From NCBI RefSeq assembly GCF_035594125.1, contig NC_087151.1, positions 20,413,253 to 20,477,252 on the forward strand: a stretch of 64,000 nt of DNA, written 5' to 3'. How positions within the stretch are numbered: position 1 is the first letter of the stretch; each line of letters begins with the position of its first letter. A model generated the notes under the pieces. That model was not told the origin of the DNA. It worked only from the letters and a program-made list of their open reading frames with translations, and made no database searches. The translations under genes and the position numbers were made by a program. Source of the stretch: Scylla paramamosain (taxonomy: Eukaryota; Arthropoda; Malacostraca; Decapoda; Portunidae). Below are positions 48,861 to 64,000 of the stretch, piece by piece.

Positions 48861-51383
48861 ACAAACACTCGAAATACTTGTTTTCTGTAATGTTATTTTC
48901 ATTCATAGAGATTTTTTTTTACATGGGCTTTAACGTTTTGACTTGTAAGTAGATCATAAACAATGAAAAGAAACGCGTTTCGTAATGTTTTTTTTTTTTT
49001 TCCAATATTAGGTTCTTCCCTTGCTTTTTTTTTTTTTTTTTTTTAGTGTTATAATGACTAGCACGTTCATAAATACGCAAAAGGCAGGTTTTATAAAACT
49101 CGTTTCTTTTTCTCATAAAGAGTGTTTTGCGTGCATTTTGGCGTTTTGGTACATAAAAATATGAATTACAGTCAAAATACGTGTTTTTGGTAATGTTATA
49201 TTTCTCCATATAGAATGCTATTCATGCGTTTTCGAGTTATGCTACCTAAAAAGCTCAAAAACATTCATACGACACGGTTTTTGTAAGGTCCTTTCCTTTC
49301 ACCATATAGTGTACTTCCATATATTTTGGCATTTATGTACGTAACAAGCTCAAAACACTTAAAAATACCCGTTTTTGGTAATGCTGTTGAGACGTCTCTG
49401 ACACGTTTCTGGAAATGTCGTTTCTTTTCCTCATATATTGTGATTTGCATGCATTTTAGCGTTATGGCATCTAAAAATGTGAAATACACTTGGTATATTC
49501 ATATTTTGTAATATTGTTCTTTTCACCAGAGTGCTATTCATGCGTTTTCGAGTTTTGGTACCTAAGAAACTCAAAAACTCTCATAATACATGTTTCTCAT
49601 AATGTCTTTTCGTTTCCCCATATAGGGTACTTTCCCTGTAATTCTAAATTTTTCAACGTAACAACCTTAAAAAGCTAAAAATACTTGTTTTTTTGGTAAT
49701 GTAATTCTCCTTAGCCATGCCTTTCAGCGTTTTGGTATGTAAGAAGTTAAAAAAAATTGTCCGAAGACACACTTAATGTTTTGTATTTGTGTTTTCCATT
49801 ATTTTTAGCGTTTTTTGGTACCTAACGCTAAAAAAAAAAAAAAAAAAAACACTGAAAAGACACGTTTCTGGTAATGTCTCTTGGTTTCTCCATATAGGGG
49901 GCATTTAATGCTTTTTGCGTTTTTGTATCTATCAATGTGAAAAACTTTGAAAAAAAAAACACGTTTTTGGAAATGTCCTTTTTCTCCAAAATAGAGTGCT
50001 AATCGTGCGTTTTAACATTTTGGTACCTAAGAAGCTTAAAACTCTCGTAATAAAAGTTTCTTGTAATGTCTTTTCGTTATTCCGTTTAGTGTATTTTACA
50101 TACATTTTGGCTTTTTTTACGTAATAAGCTAAAAAAAACCCTCAAAATACACTTTTTTAGTAAAGTTATTGTGTTTCCCCCATAAAGGGTGTTTTGCATG
50201 AGTATTAGCTCGGTATGCACCTCAAAAACACTCAAAAGACACGTTTTCGGTAATGTTGTTTTCCTTTCCCTTATAAGGTGTTTTCTATGCTTTTTAGCGT
50301 TTTAGTGCCTAGCACGCTCATAACCACTCAAAAGACACGTTTCTGGAAATCTTGTTTCCTTTCCCCATATAAGGTGCTATTTATGCATTTTCGCATTTTG
50401 GTACCTATCAATGTTAAAAACACCTAAAAATGCACGTTTTTGGTAATATTGTTTTGTTTCTACATATGGAATGCTATTCATCCGTTTTAGCGCTTTGATA
50501 CCTAAAATATAGAGTGCTTTTCATGCATTTTAGTGTTTAGGTATCTAAGAAAAAAATTATAATACATGTTTCTCGTAATGTCATTTCGTTTCCTTATACA
50601 GGATACTTTGGACGCATTTTGGCTTTTTTCTACGTAACAAGCTCAAAAACTCAGATTACTAATATTTTTGTAATAGTTTGTTTTTCCTTATAAAGGGTGC
50701 TTTACAAACGTCTTAGCGTTTTGGCTCAAAAACTACTGACTTTTTTGGTAATGTTGGTTTGTTTTCCCATATAATTTGCTTTCCATACTTTTTAGCGTTA
50801 TGGTTCGTAGCACGCTCATAAATACTCAAAAGACATGTTTTTTTTTTTTCCAAATCTCGTTGCCTTTCCCCATATAGTGCGTTTTGCGTGCATTTTGGCG
50901 TTTTCGTACCTAAGAATGAGAAACACGCTCAAAATAGACGTATTTGTTAATGTTCTCTTTCTCCTTATAGAGTGCTATTCATGCATTTTAGCGTTTTTGG
51001 TGCCTAAGAAGCTCAAAACACTCAAAATACACGGTTCTCGTAATGTCCTTTCCTTTATATTTTGGTGTTTGTGTACGTAAGTAGTTAAAAACACACAAAA
51101 TACTTGTTTTTAGTTAGGTTGTTTTCTGATTCCATATATGGTGCTTTCCATGCTGTTTAGCGTTTTGGTGCCTAATATCCAGGAAAACACTCAACAGATA
51201 CGTTTCTTGTAATGTCTTTTCTTTTCCCCATATAAGGGGATGCATTTCTACATACATTTCTGCATACATTTCTGCGTTTTGATACCTAACAATGTAAAAA
51301 ACAATAAAAATACATGTTTTTCGTAATGTTTTTTCCTTTTCTCCATATAGAGTGCTATTAACAGTTTTCGCGTTTTCTTACCT

Positions 51384-51395
51384 ATGATGATGATG

Positions 51396-51461
<66 letters not shown>
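51384..51461. repeat. (TGA)n-(TAA)n microsatellite in the satellite
   Basis: A few TGA triplets followed by about 24 TAA triplets replace the middle of an M2 monomer. Confidence 0.95.
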
Positions 51462-51462
<1 letters not shown>

Positions 51463-53635
51463 ATAATTCTGATTATGTCTTTTCATTGCCTTATATGCAG
51501 TAGTTTGCATGCTTTTTGGTATTTCTCTACGTAACAAGCTGAAAAACACTCAAAATACACGATTTTCGTAAATTTATTCTATTATTGCACATAAGAGGTG
51601 TTTTCATGCGTTTCCTATGAAAGTAGCTAAAAAAAAATGAAAAGAATCGTTTTGGTAATGATATTTTGCTTTCCCATATAGGGTGTTTTCCATGTTTTTA
51701 TCATTTTGGTGCCTAGCACGCTCATAAACAGTCAAAAGACACGTTAGTGGAAATTTCTTATTCTTTTCTTATATAAAGTGCTTTACATACATTTTGGCGT
51801 TTTGATACCTAACAATGTGAAATGCCCTCAAAATACTCTTTTTTGTAGCGTTGTTCTTTTTTCTCCGTATATAGTCCTACTCATGCGTTTTAGCATTTTG
51901 TTACCTAAAAAGCCCAAAAATTCATAATACACGTTTCTCGTAATGTCTTTTCGTTTCCCCATGTAGAGTATTTTTGCATGCATTATGGCTTTTTCTACGT
52001 AACAAGCTAAAAAAACACACAAGGTATTGATTTTTAGTAATGTTATTCTGTCTCGCCATAAAAGGTTGTTTTACATCCGTTTTAGCGTTCTGGTACGTAA
52101 GTACCTCAAAAGACTGATAAAAGTCGTTATTTGTAATGTTGTTTTCTTATCCCATAGAGGTTCCTTTCCATGCTTTTTAGCGATATGGCGCTTAGCACAC
52201 TCGTCAAAGATATATTTTTTTGAAATCTCGTTTCCTTTCTCCAGTTAATGTGCTTTGTATGCATTTTGGTTGTTTGATACTTAAAGATTTGATATACATT
52301 TAAAATACACGTTTTTGTTAATGTTCTGTTTCTCCATATAGAGTGTCATGTGCTCTCGAGTTTTGGTATCTTAAAAAAAAACACTAATAATAAACGGTTC
52401 TCATAATGTCCTTTCGTTTCCCCATATAGGATACTTTCTACACATTTTTCGCGTTTTTTGTAAGTATCATGAGGAAAAACACTCAAAATACTTTTTTTTT
52501 TTTTGGTAACGTTATTGTGTTTTCCCATAAGGGATGTTTTCTCTGCGTTTTATCGTTTTGGTACATAAATAGTTCAAAACACTCAAAAGACATGATTTTA
52601 GTAATCTTGTTTTCTTTTTCCATATAAAGTGTTTTCCATTTTTTTTTTTTTTTTTTAGCGTTTTGCTTCCTAACACGCTCATGAACACTCGAAAAGCACT
52701 TTTCTGGAAATGTTGTTTCTTTTCGCCATATAGAGTGCTTTACATGCATTTTGGCGTTTTGGTACCTAAATTATGTGAAATACACTAAAATAAAAGTTTT
52801 AGTAATGTTCAGTTTCTCCATTTAGAGTGCTATTCATGTTTTATCACGTTTTGTTACATAAGAAGGTAAAAAAACACTCATAATAAACGTTTCTCATAAT
52901 ATTCTTTCGTTTCCTCATATAGTGTAATTTCCATGTATTTTGGCGTTTTTGTACGTAACAAGCTCAAAACACTCAATTTTTTTTATTTTGGTAATATTTT
53001 TCTGTTTCTTCTTGCAGGGTGTTTTGCATGCGTTTTAGCGTTTTGGTACATAAGAAGCCGAAAAAGATAAGTTTTTTGGTAAAGTTCTTTTCTATTCCCA
53101 TAATGGGTGCTTTCCATACTTTTTGTTTTTTTCTTAGAGTTTTGGAGCTTAACATGCACAAAAATATTCAAAATATGTTTCTAGTAATGTCATTTCATTT
53201 CTTAATACTCGTATAATTGACTTTGCAAGCATTTTTGCGTTTTTTGGTACCTAAAAAAGAAAAACACTTGAAATTCAAGTTTTTGGTTATGTTCTTTTTC
53301 TCGATATAGGGTGTTACTGATGCGATTTCGCGTTTTGGTACCTAAGAAGCTCAAAACTCTCATATCTGAAATGTCTCTTACCTGAATGTCTTTTGTTTCT
53401 CCATAAAGGGTTATTTGAGTTTTAGCGTTTTGATACTTAAATAGTTCAAAAACACACACACAAAAAAAAAATAGGCTTTTGTCAATGGTGTTTCGTTTCT
53501 CCATATAGAGTGCTATTAACGCCTTTTCGCCTTATTGTACCTAAGAAGTAAAAAAAAAAAAAAAAAATGCGCATAATTCGCTTCTCTTAATGTCTTACTT
53601 TCCCATATAGGGTACTTTCTATGGATTTTCGCCTT

Positions 53636-54172
53636 GTAATTAGGGAAACAGAACAACATTTAAAAAAAAATGTGTGCTTTATGTATATTCAGTTTGTTAG
53701 GTACAAAAAAAAAAAAAATCCAAAAGCATGAGTTTTAATTGTTTTTCAGCTTGTTAGGTACGAAATTGCCAAATACATGCAAATTAGCATATATAATGAA
53801 ACGATATAATCACAAACGTGTATATGTTTTTTTTTTCTTTTTTTTTTATGTTCTAAGGTATTAGAAAAGTTATGTTCCGGAGGAACATAACTTTATCAAA
53901 AACGTGTGTACTTAGTGTTTTTAAGTTCATTAGGTGCAAAAACGCCTAAACATATGCAATGTAGCACTTATGAGGAAACTAAACGATATTACCACAAACG
54001 TATCTTATGAGTGTTTTTTAAGATTCTCCGGTGCTGAAACGCTAAAACTTATGAATATTCCTCTATATTGGGGGAACAAAAAAAGCATCATTACAAAAAT
54101 GTGTATTATGAGTGTGATTCACCATGTTACGTACCAAAACGCCAAAATGCAGAGAAAGAACCCTTTCTGGAG

Positions 54173-54205
<33 letters not shown>

Positions 54206-54976
54206 GCATATAATATTAAAAAAAAACGTGTGTTTTAAGTGTTTTTGTTAGATATCAAAATGCCAAAACCTATGCAAAGGTTCCAGTATAGGGAAACGAA
54301 ACGAAATAATTCACTATGATAGGTGCGAAAACTTCAAAATGCTTACCTGTATGCATATATACCTATATACCTATATTAAGAAACACATCTATATTACCAA
54401 AAACCTGCATTATGACTGTTTTTTTATTTATCTTAAGATATCTTAAGATATCTCATTAGAAAATAAAACAACTGCCAAAAACATGTTTTTTTCAGGTTTT
54501 GCGTATCAAAACGCTAAAATTCATGAAAAAAATATCCCTTAAGGAGAAACAGAACAATCTCACAAATAAAATGTTTTTTGAGTGTTTTTTTTTTTTTTTG
54601 AGCTTCTTACGTACCAAAACTCTAAAATGCATGCAAAACTCTCTGTCCGGAGGAACATAACAACATTACCAATAATGTGTGTTGTAAGTGTTTTTTTTTT
54701 TTTTTCAGTTCATTATATACCAAAACGCCTAGACATTTACAAATCGGCCATTATGGGGAAACTAAGCGATATTTCCACACACGTGTCTTATGAGAGTTTT
54801 TTACGGTTTTTAGGTGATGAGACGCTAACACAAATAAATATTAATCTATATTGAGAAAGAAAACTTTATTACTAAAAGTGTGTGTTATGAGGCTCATTCA
54901 CCATATTAAGTACAAAAACGCCAAAAATGTATACAAAGAACTTTTCTGGAGAAACAGAACATTTCCAAAAAAGTAA
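53636..54976 (-). repeat. Satellite HOR-B, inverted segment
   Basis: Reverse-orientation monomers. Complement read-outs carry the HOR-B marks: GGTGAATCACACTCATAATA (M1-like), CTCATAAGATACGTTTGTGG (M2-like) and CTAATGAACTTAAAAACAC (M3-like). Sequence divergence from HOR-A is clear and indels are frequent. Confidence 0.7.
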
Positions 54977-57228
<2,252 letters not shown>

Positions 57229-59050
57229 AATCTAATTTTCAATCTTTTCTCTTTTAAACCTCATCTTCTTTTCCTCACTGAACTCAGGTGTCTGAGGCAA
57301 CTGACAGTAGCCCCTTTTCTGTTCCCTCCTACTTTCCCTATCATCATTTTCAATCCAAAGCTGGATGTTGCGTGTATGTGCGCAACGGCTCTCGTACCCA
57401 CGCTCTTGAATCTTCCGAGTTTTCCACTATCTGGCTACGCTTACAGAGTCACTCTCAAACTAAATTTATCTGTGCTGTATACCTCTCACCTAACTCCTCT
57501 GACAATAAGAAATTCTTTGACTAAACTTCCAAAGTGAGCACATTCTGACTCACTTCCCTTTTGCAGCGATCTCCATTCTTGGAGACTTCAATGTTCACCA
57601 CCAGCCTGGGCTTTCCTCTCCCTTCACTGACCATCCTGGTGAACTGGCCTTCAACTTTGCTATCCTCCACGACCTAGAACAATTGGTGCAACACCCTACT
57701 CGTATTCCTGAACGTCTTGGAGATACGCCTAACATTCTTGACCTTTTCCTGACCTCTAATCCTGATTATGCTGTCACCCTTTCTTCTCCATTGGACTCCT
57801 CCGATCACAATCTCATATCTGTATCTTGTCCTCTCGCTCCAATCCCTTCTCAGGATCCACCTAAGCGAAGATGCCTCTGTCGTTTTGCCTCTGATAGTTA
57901 GGGGGACCTGACTATTTAGCTGATTTTTCTTGGAGTGACTACTGCTTCCGTGTCAGAAACCCGTCTTTGTGTGCCGAGCGCATAACAGAGATGATAGTGT
58001 CTGGCATAGAGGCGTACATTCTTCCCTCTTTTTCTCGACCTAAACCTTGCAAACCTTGGTTTAACACAGCTTGTTCTCGTGTTATATGTATGCTATATAT
58101 GATAGAGAGGTGGCCCACTAAAGGTACTTAAGCCTTCCATCACCAGAATCTCATGCACTTTATGTTTCTTCCCCGAACCATGCAAAGTCTCTTCTCCAAC
58201 TAGCCAAAACTTTCTTCATTAACAGAAAGTGTCAAAATCTTTTTTTTAAATCTAACCCCCCCCTGTGACTTCTGGCACCTAGCCAAAAATATCTCCAATA
58301 ACTTTGCTTCTTCTTCTTTCCCTCCTTTATTTCAACCAGATGCTATCACATCTATCTCTAAAGCTGAACTCTTCGCCTAAACCTTTACTAAAAACTTTAC
58401 CTTGGACGATTCAAGGCTTGTTCCTCCCTCTCCTCCACCCTCTGACTACTTCATGCTACCTATTGAAATTCTTCGCAATGATGCTTTCCATGCTGGCCTA
58501 AATGCTCTGAAGGCTTATGGACCTGATGGGGTCCCTCCTATTGTTCTCCGAAACTGTGCCTCCGTGCTTGCACCTTGCTTATTCAAACTCTTTCAGCTTG
58601 GTCTATCAACATCTACCTTTCCTTCTTGCTGGAAGTTTGCCTACATTCAACCTGTTCCTAAAAAGGGTGACCGTTCTAATCCCTTAGACTACCGTCGTGC
58701 CTATCTAAAGATTTTGAATCTATCCTCAACAGGAAGAAACTTTTGCTGTTGCCTTGGATATATCAAAAGCTTTTGATAGAGTCTGGCACAAAGCTGTTCT
58801 TCTAAATCTATTAACAGTGGTGTTCTTCAGGATACTTTCCTGTCACCCACTCTCTTCTTATTATTCATCAATGACCTTCTAGACCAAACTTCTTGTCCTA
58901 TTCACTTCTACGCTGATGATAACACCCTGCACTTTTCCACGTCTTTTCATAGACTTCAGAAGTAAACATTTAATGCAGGGAAACCACAGAACGCCTGACT
59001 TCTGATCTTTCTAAAATTTCAGATTGGGGCAGAGCAAATTTGGTATTGTT
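57229..59050 (+). mobile_element. Jockey-like retrotransposon, plus strand, degenerate, copy 8
   Basis: Runs from the start of the endonuclease ([23 protein letters not shown] region at 57580; [11 protein letters not shown] at 57800) to the palm of the RT (YADD-equivalent near 58915), with many deletions and frameshifts. It ends inside the RT at GGCAGAGCAAATTTGGTATT, followed by a TTTA-rich stretch, so the 3' end and tail are gone. Confidence 0.85.
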
Positions 59051-61046
59051 ATTTATTTATTTATTCATTTATTTTTTTTTGCGTGCGTTGTAGTGTTTTG
59101 GTACGTAACTAGTTTGAAAACACTAAAAAGACACTTTTTTGGTGATGTTTTCTTTTCTAATTTCGTGTGCTTTGTATGCACTTTGGCGTTTTGGTACCTA
59201 ACATTCATAATACAGGTTATTGGTATTGTAGTTCTGTTTCTTCATATAGATTTCTTTTTTGTCGTTTTGGTGCCTAACACGGTAAATAAGACTCATAGAA
59301 TGCACATTTTTGTTAATTACATTCTGTTACTAAACATAAAGTAATATTAACATGTTTTAGCGTTTCAGCACCAGTGAACCTTAAAAACACTTGTCAAATA
59401 CGTCTGTAATACTATCATTGTATCCACATATTAGCATATTTCCATGTGTTTTGGCGTTTTGATAAACTCAAACAGACTCAAAACATCCGTTTTTTGTAAT
59501 GTTCTTTTTCACCAGGAAGTGTATTTTTGCTTCCATTTTAGAGTTTTGGTATGTTACAAGCTTAATAACCGTCAAAATACACGATTTTGGTAATATTCTT
59601 TAATTTTCTTATATCGGGTGTTTTCCATGCTTTTTAGTGTTTTCGTGGCTGATATGCTCAAAAACACGCAAATAACACGTTTCTGGACCTGTCATCTCAT
59701 TATTGTATATAGAGTGTTTTGCTTGCATTTTGGGGTTTTGTTACCTAAAAAGCTCAAAAATCACTAAAAATACATTTAAAATGAAGTTGTTCGATTTCTC
59801 CATAAATGAGTCTTATGTTTTGAATGCGTTTTAGCGTTTCGGCACGTAAACAGTTAAAAACCATCAAAACCCACGTTTTTCGGTAATGTTATTTTATTTT
59901 CAAATATAGTGTGCTTTGCATGCATTTTGACGTTTTAGTACCTAGCAAATTCAAAAACATTTATAATACATATTTTTGGTAAAGTAGTTCAGGTTCTTCA
60001 TATAGATTTCTTTTTTATGCATTTTTGGCGTTTTGGTATCTAACATGGTGAATAAGACTCATAATACACGTTTTTTTGGTAATATTAATCTCTCTCCCAA
60101 TATAGAGTACTATTCACGTGTTTTAGCGTTCTGATAAATAAGAACATCAAAAACACTGATAACACACTTTTGTGATTATATAATTTAATTTCCATACATT
60201 GGCTACTTTGCATGTGTTTCCGCATTTTGGTACCTGAGAACTGAAAAAATACTTAAAGCACACGTTTTTGGAAATATTTCTCTGTTTCTTCAAAAAGGGT
60301 TACTTGTATGCATTTTGGCATTTTGGTATTTAACATGGTGAATCACACTCATAATACACATTTTTGATAAAGATATTGTTTCTAAAATACAGAGTAATAT
60401 TCATGTGTTTTAGTGTTTCAGCAACTAAGAACCTTAAAAACACACATCGGAGACATTTGTGGTAATAACGTTTAGTTTCCTTATACTGTCTACTTTGCAT
60501 TTATTTTGACGTGTTGTTACCTAATAAAATAAAATAAAAATAACTCAAAACACATGTTTTAGGTAATGTCGTTTTGTTTCTTCAGAAAGGGTGTTTGGGT
60601 ACGTAAAAAGCTCAAAAACACTCAAAAATACATTTTTTTTATAAAGTGTTTCCGTTTCTCCATAAAGGGTGTTGTGCTTGCGTTTTAGCGTTTTGATACC
60701 TCAAAAACCTCGTTTTTGGTAAAGTTGTTTTAATTTCCAATATAGTGTGCTTTGCATGCACTTTGATAATGTAGTTTTGTTCTTTCACATAGGTCTCTTT
60801 ATATGCATTTTAGCGTTTTGGTACTTAAAATGGTGAATAAGACTCATAGTAAACGTTTTTGGTAATGTTTGTCTGTTTCTCAGCATAATGTACTATTAAC
60901 GTGTTTTAGCTTTCTGATACCTTAGGACATCAAAAACACTCATATTACAAGTTTGTGATGGATGTCTTTTCGTTTCTTCATATAGGCTACTTTGTACGTT
61001 TTTTTTTTTTTGTGCGTTTTGGTAGCTAAGAAACTTAAAAACACGT
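59051..61046 (+). repeat. Satellite HOR-B, forward array, second block
   Basis: Includes a shortened unit of eight monomers (59083 to about 59825) that lacks three monomers found elsewhere, then a longer unit with the M1-M2-M3-like triplet present twice in succession. It ends in an M3-like monomer at AACACGTTTTT. Confidence 0.7.
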
Positions 61047-63686
61047 TTTTATGTAGGGACACAGGCCAAGGGCAACAAAAATCCCCCACCAACAAAAAAA
61101 TAAATACAAAAAAAAAAAAAAAAAATAACCCACTGAGACAATGGTCCCTGAACAGGTTCCGAAGCGGCAGTCAAAAATGCATAAGTGTCTTAAATGATAA
61201 GTCTCTTGAAGGAATTCAATTTATAGGAAGGTGGAAACACATAATCAGGCATAGAGTTCCAAACTTTACCAGAGAAAGGAATTAATGATTGAGAATACTG
61301 GTTAACTCTTGCATTAGAGAGGTGGACAGAATAGGAGTGAGAGAAAGAAGAAAGTCTTGTGCAGAGAGGCCGCAGGCGGAGGGGAGGCATGTAGTTAGCA
61401 AGATCAGAAGAGCAGTTAGCATGAAAATAGCGGTAGAGGGTAGCTAAAGATTTAACATTGCGTCGGTGAGAAAGAAGCTGATGCCAGTCAGTTAGATGAG
61501 AGTTGATGATACGAAAATCTTTTGATTCCACTCTGTCTAAAATAGCTGTATGAGTGGAATCCCCCAAACATGTGAAGCATATTCCATGCATGGACAGATA
61601 AGGACCTTGTATAGGCTTAGCAGCTGGGGGGATGAGAAAAATTGTCGTAGAAGTCTCAGAGAACCTAACTTCAAAGAAGCGTTTTTAGCTGGAGATGAGT
61701 TTTGAAGTTTCTAGTTTAGGTTATATAAAAAAAATATAAAAAAACAGATATTCAGTGTAGAAGAGATGAACAATTGATTGTCTTTATACAAGAGAAGATA
61801 GTTGTCTGGAAGGTTGTGTTGAGTTGATTGGTGGAGGAATTGAGTTTTAAGGCATTAAACAATTAATGCAAACAATATGCTGGGTGGTATCATCAGCGTT
61901 GGATTGGATAGGATAATATGTTTGGTTTAGAAGATCGTTAATGAGTAATGGGATGACAGTGGGTGACAGGACAGTACACTTAGGAACACCTCTATTAATA
62001 GATTTAGAAGAACAGTGACCGTCTACCACAGGAGCAATAGAACGGTCAGAAAGGAAACTTGTGATGAAGATACAGAGAGAAGAATAGAAGCTGTAGGTGG
62101 GTAGTTTGGAAATCAAAGTTTTAGGCCAGACTCTATTAAAAAAGAAAATAATATGTATAAGGCAACAGCAAAAGTTTTACCAAAATCTCTCAAAGAGGAT
62201 GACCGAGATTCAATAAGGAAAGCCAGATCACCAGTAGAGCGGCCTTGACGGAACCCAAACTGGCGATTAGATAGAAGTTTGTCAAGTGATATATGTTTAA
62301 TAATCTTCCTGTTGAAGGTAGATTAAAAAACTTTAGATAGGTAGGAAATTAAAGCAATAGGACAGTAGTTTGAGGGATTAGAATGCCCACCATTTTTAGG
62401 AAAAGGCTGAATGTAGGTAAACTTCCAGCAAGAAGGAAAGGTAGATATTGAGAGGCAGAGTTGAAAGAGTTTCACTAGGCAAGGTGCCAGCACAGAGACA
62501 CGGTTTCGTAGAAGAAGAGGGACCCCATCATGTTCATAAGCCTTCCGAGGTTTTAGGCCAACGAGGGCATGGAAAACTTCATTACGAAGAATTTTAATAG
62601 GTTGAAAGAAGTAGTCAGATGGTGGAGGAGAGGCAGGATAGCAAAGGTTTGAGCGAAGAGTTCAGTTTTAGAAATAGATGTGATAGCAATGGTGCCATCT
62701 GTTTGAAATAAAGGAGATAAAAAAAAAGAAGCAAAGTTATTGGAGATGTTTTTGGATAGATGCCAGAAGTCACGAGGGGAGTTAGATCTTGAAAGATTTT
62801 GACACTTTCTTTTAATGAAGGAAGTTTTGGCTACTTAGAGAATAGACTTGGCATGTTTCCGGGCAGACATATAAAGTTCATGAGATTTTGGTGTTGGAAG
62901 GCTTAAGTACTTTTTTGTGGGCCACCTCTCAATTATATACAGCATGAGAACAGGCTGTGTTAAACAAAGGTTTGGAGGGTTTAGGTCGAGAAAAAGAGTG
63001 AGGAATGTATGCCTGCCTCTATGCCAGACACTATCTCCTCTGTTATGCACTCGGCACACAGATACGGGTCTCTGACACGGATGCAGTAGTCCTTCCAAGA
63101 AAAATCAGCAAAATACCTCCTCAGGTCCTTCCAACTAACAGAGGCAAAACGCCAGAGGCACCTCCGCTTAGGGTGATCCAAAAGAAGGATTGAAGCGACA
63201 GGACAAGATACAGATATGAGATTGTGATCGGAGGACCCCAATTGAGAAGAGATGGTAACAGCATAAGCAGAAGGATTAGAGGTAATGAAAATGTCAAGAA
63301 TACCTGGCGTATCTCGAGGACGGCGAGGAATACAGGTAGGATGTTGCACCAATTACACTAGGTCATGGAGCATAATTGAAGGCTACTTCACCAGGATGGT
63401 CAGTGAAGTGAAAGGAAAGCCAAAGCTGGAGTTAACACTGAAGTCTCAAATAATGGTGATCTCTGTAAAAGGGAAGAAATAATGTGCTCCACTTTGAAAA
63501 TAAAGCAGGCAAAGAATTTTCTTATTGTCAGAGGAGATAGGTGAGAGGAATACAGCACAGATAAATTTAGTTTGAGAGTGACTCTGTAGTCGTAGCCAGA
63601 CATTATAAAACTCTGAAGATTCGATAGCGTGGGCGCGAGAGCAGGTTAAGTCACTGCGCACATAAAAACAACATCAAGATTTGGAT
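61047..63686 (-). mobile_element. Jockey-like retrotransposon, degenerate, copy 9
   Basis: Minus-strand copy from 3' UTR (ATGTAGGGACACAGG) to the same 5' breakpoint as copy 4 (TTTGGAT). Pieces include [46 protein letters not shown] and [11 protein letters not shown]. Several deletions and frameshifts are present. The satellite words TTAAAAACACGTTTTT on the left and TTAAAACACAGGTTTTT on the right form an imperfect duplication of about 16 bp, compatible with a target duplication. Confidence 0.85.
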
Positions 63687-64000
63687 TAAAACACAGGTTT
63701 TTGGAAATGTTGTTCTTTTTCTCTAGAAAGGTTTGTTTGTATCCATTCTTATCATTCTGGTACCATAAATGGTGAATCACACTCATAATAAACGTTTTTG
63801 ATGACTATGTTCTATTTCTTAATATTGTGTAATATCTATTAATTTGTTTCAACGTTTTAGCATCTAAGAACCTTAAAATCACTTATAAGACAGGTTTGTG
63901 GTAATATCTTTTCGTTTTCCATCATTGCATTTGTATAGGAATTTTAGTATATAATGAACTCAGAAATACTCAAAACACGTTTTTGATAATGTTGTTATGC
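63687..64000 (+). repeat. Satellite HOR-B, forward array, third block (runs off the window)
   Basis: Resumes in the M3-like monomer split at 61046 and reads on through M1-like (TGGTGAATCACACTCATAAT), M2-like (CTAAGAACCTTAAAATCAC) and M3-like monomers to the window edge. Confidence 0.75.

Larger units (their letters stand above)
48221..53635 (+). repeat. Satellite HOR-A, forward array, sixth block
   Basis: Continues the M3 monomer broken at 40448 and runs about eleven HOR units. Several monomers are partly deleted or duplicated (for example about 50490-50540). Embedded are a palindromic island (48761-48860), a (TGA)/(TAA) array (51384-51461) and long T tracts at the start of M5 monomers (49024, 52640). 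The array ends where orientation flips near 53635. Confidence 0.86.

Overview
Eukaryotic, AT-rich, repeat-dominated DNA, best explained as an arthropod genome and probably a decapod (crab-like) crustacean. The basis is long (TA)n arrays, a single-ORF Jockey-like retrotransposon and CR1/L2-like retrotransposons of types that I recall as abundant in crab genomes, a spliced gene, and no bacterial operon structure. The species call is inference from memory, not a database result.

Layout. (1) 1-6.2 kb: one intron-containing gene encoding a DUF4806-type protein (four exons between 492 and 3968) with an in-frame TAA inside the domain. Its introns and 3' side carry small mobile elements: a Penelope-like inverted repeat, a Harbinger-type MITE with TTA target duplications, a head-to-head tRNA-derived SINE hairpin, a second short tRNA-like retroposon and a 202-bp foldback element. 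(2) 6.2-18.1 kb: a graveyard of non-LTR retrotransposons (Jockey-like and CR1/L2-like, nearly all on the minus strand), a probable minus-strand pseudogene at 8.3-9.2 kb, microsatellites and an unclassified 1.55-kb insert. (3) 18.1-53.6 kb: a large satellite whose monomers are 96 bp and fall into five classes repeated in fixed order, so that the true repeat is a 480-bp higher-order repeat (HOR-A). (4) 53.6-64 kb: a diverged, longer higher-order repeat (HOR-B, about 11 monomers, about 1.0 kb) built from the same monomer classes. The array changes orientation near 20.6, 53.6 and 55.0 kb and runs off the right edge.

The satellite is interrupted by a solo-LTR-like segment (23.3-24.0 kb), six Jockey-like copies, a Ginger-like DNA transposon with 144-bp identical terminal inverted repeats lying inside a TA microsatellite (34.8-35.9 kb), and a nest in which a piggyBac transposon with an intact transposase (45.1-47.3 kb) sits in a CR1-like element (43.5-48.1 kb), which sits in a nearly full-length Jockey-like element (40.4-48.2 kb), which sits in the satellite. 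Several insertions keep the monomer register, so empty sites can be read directly.

The most notable and perhaps undescribed system is the five-class 96-bp satellite with two levels of higher-order organisation and repeated retrotransposon insertion at a T-rich box of the monomer. It resembles a (peri)centromeric satellite in organisation, but no sequence evidence proves centromere function.
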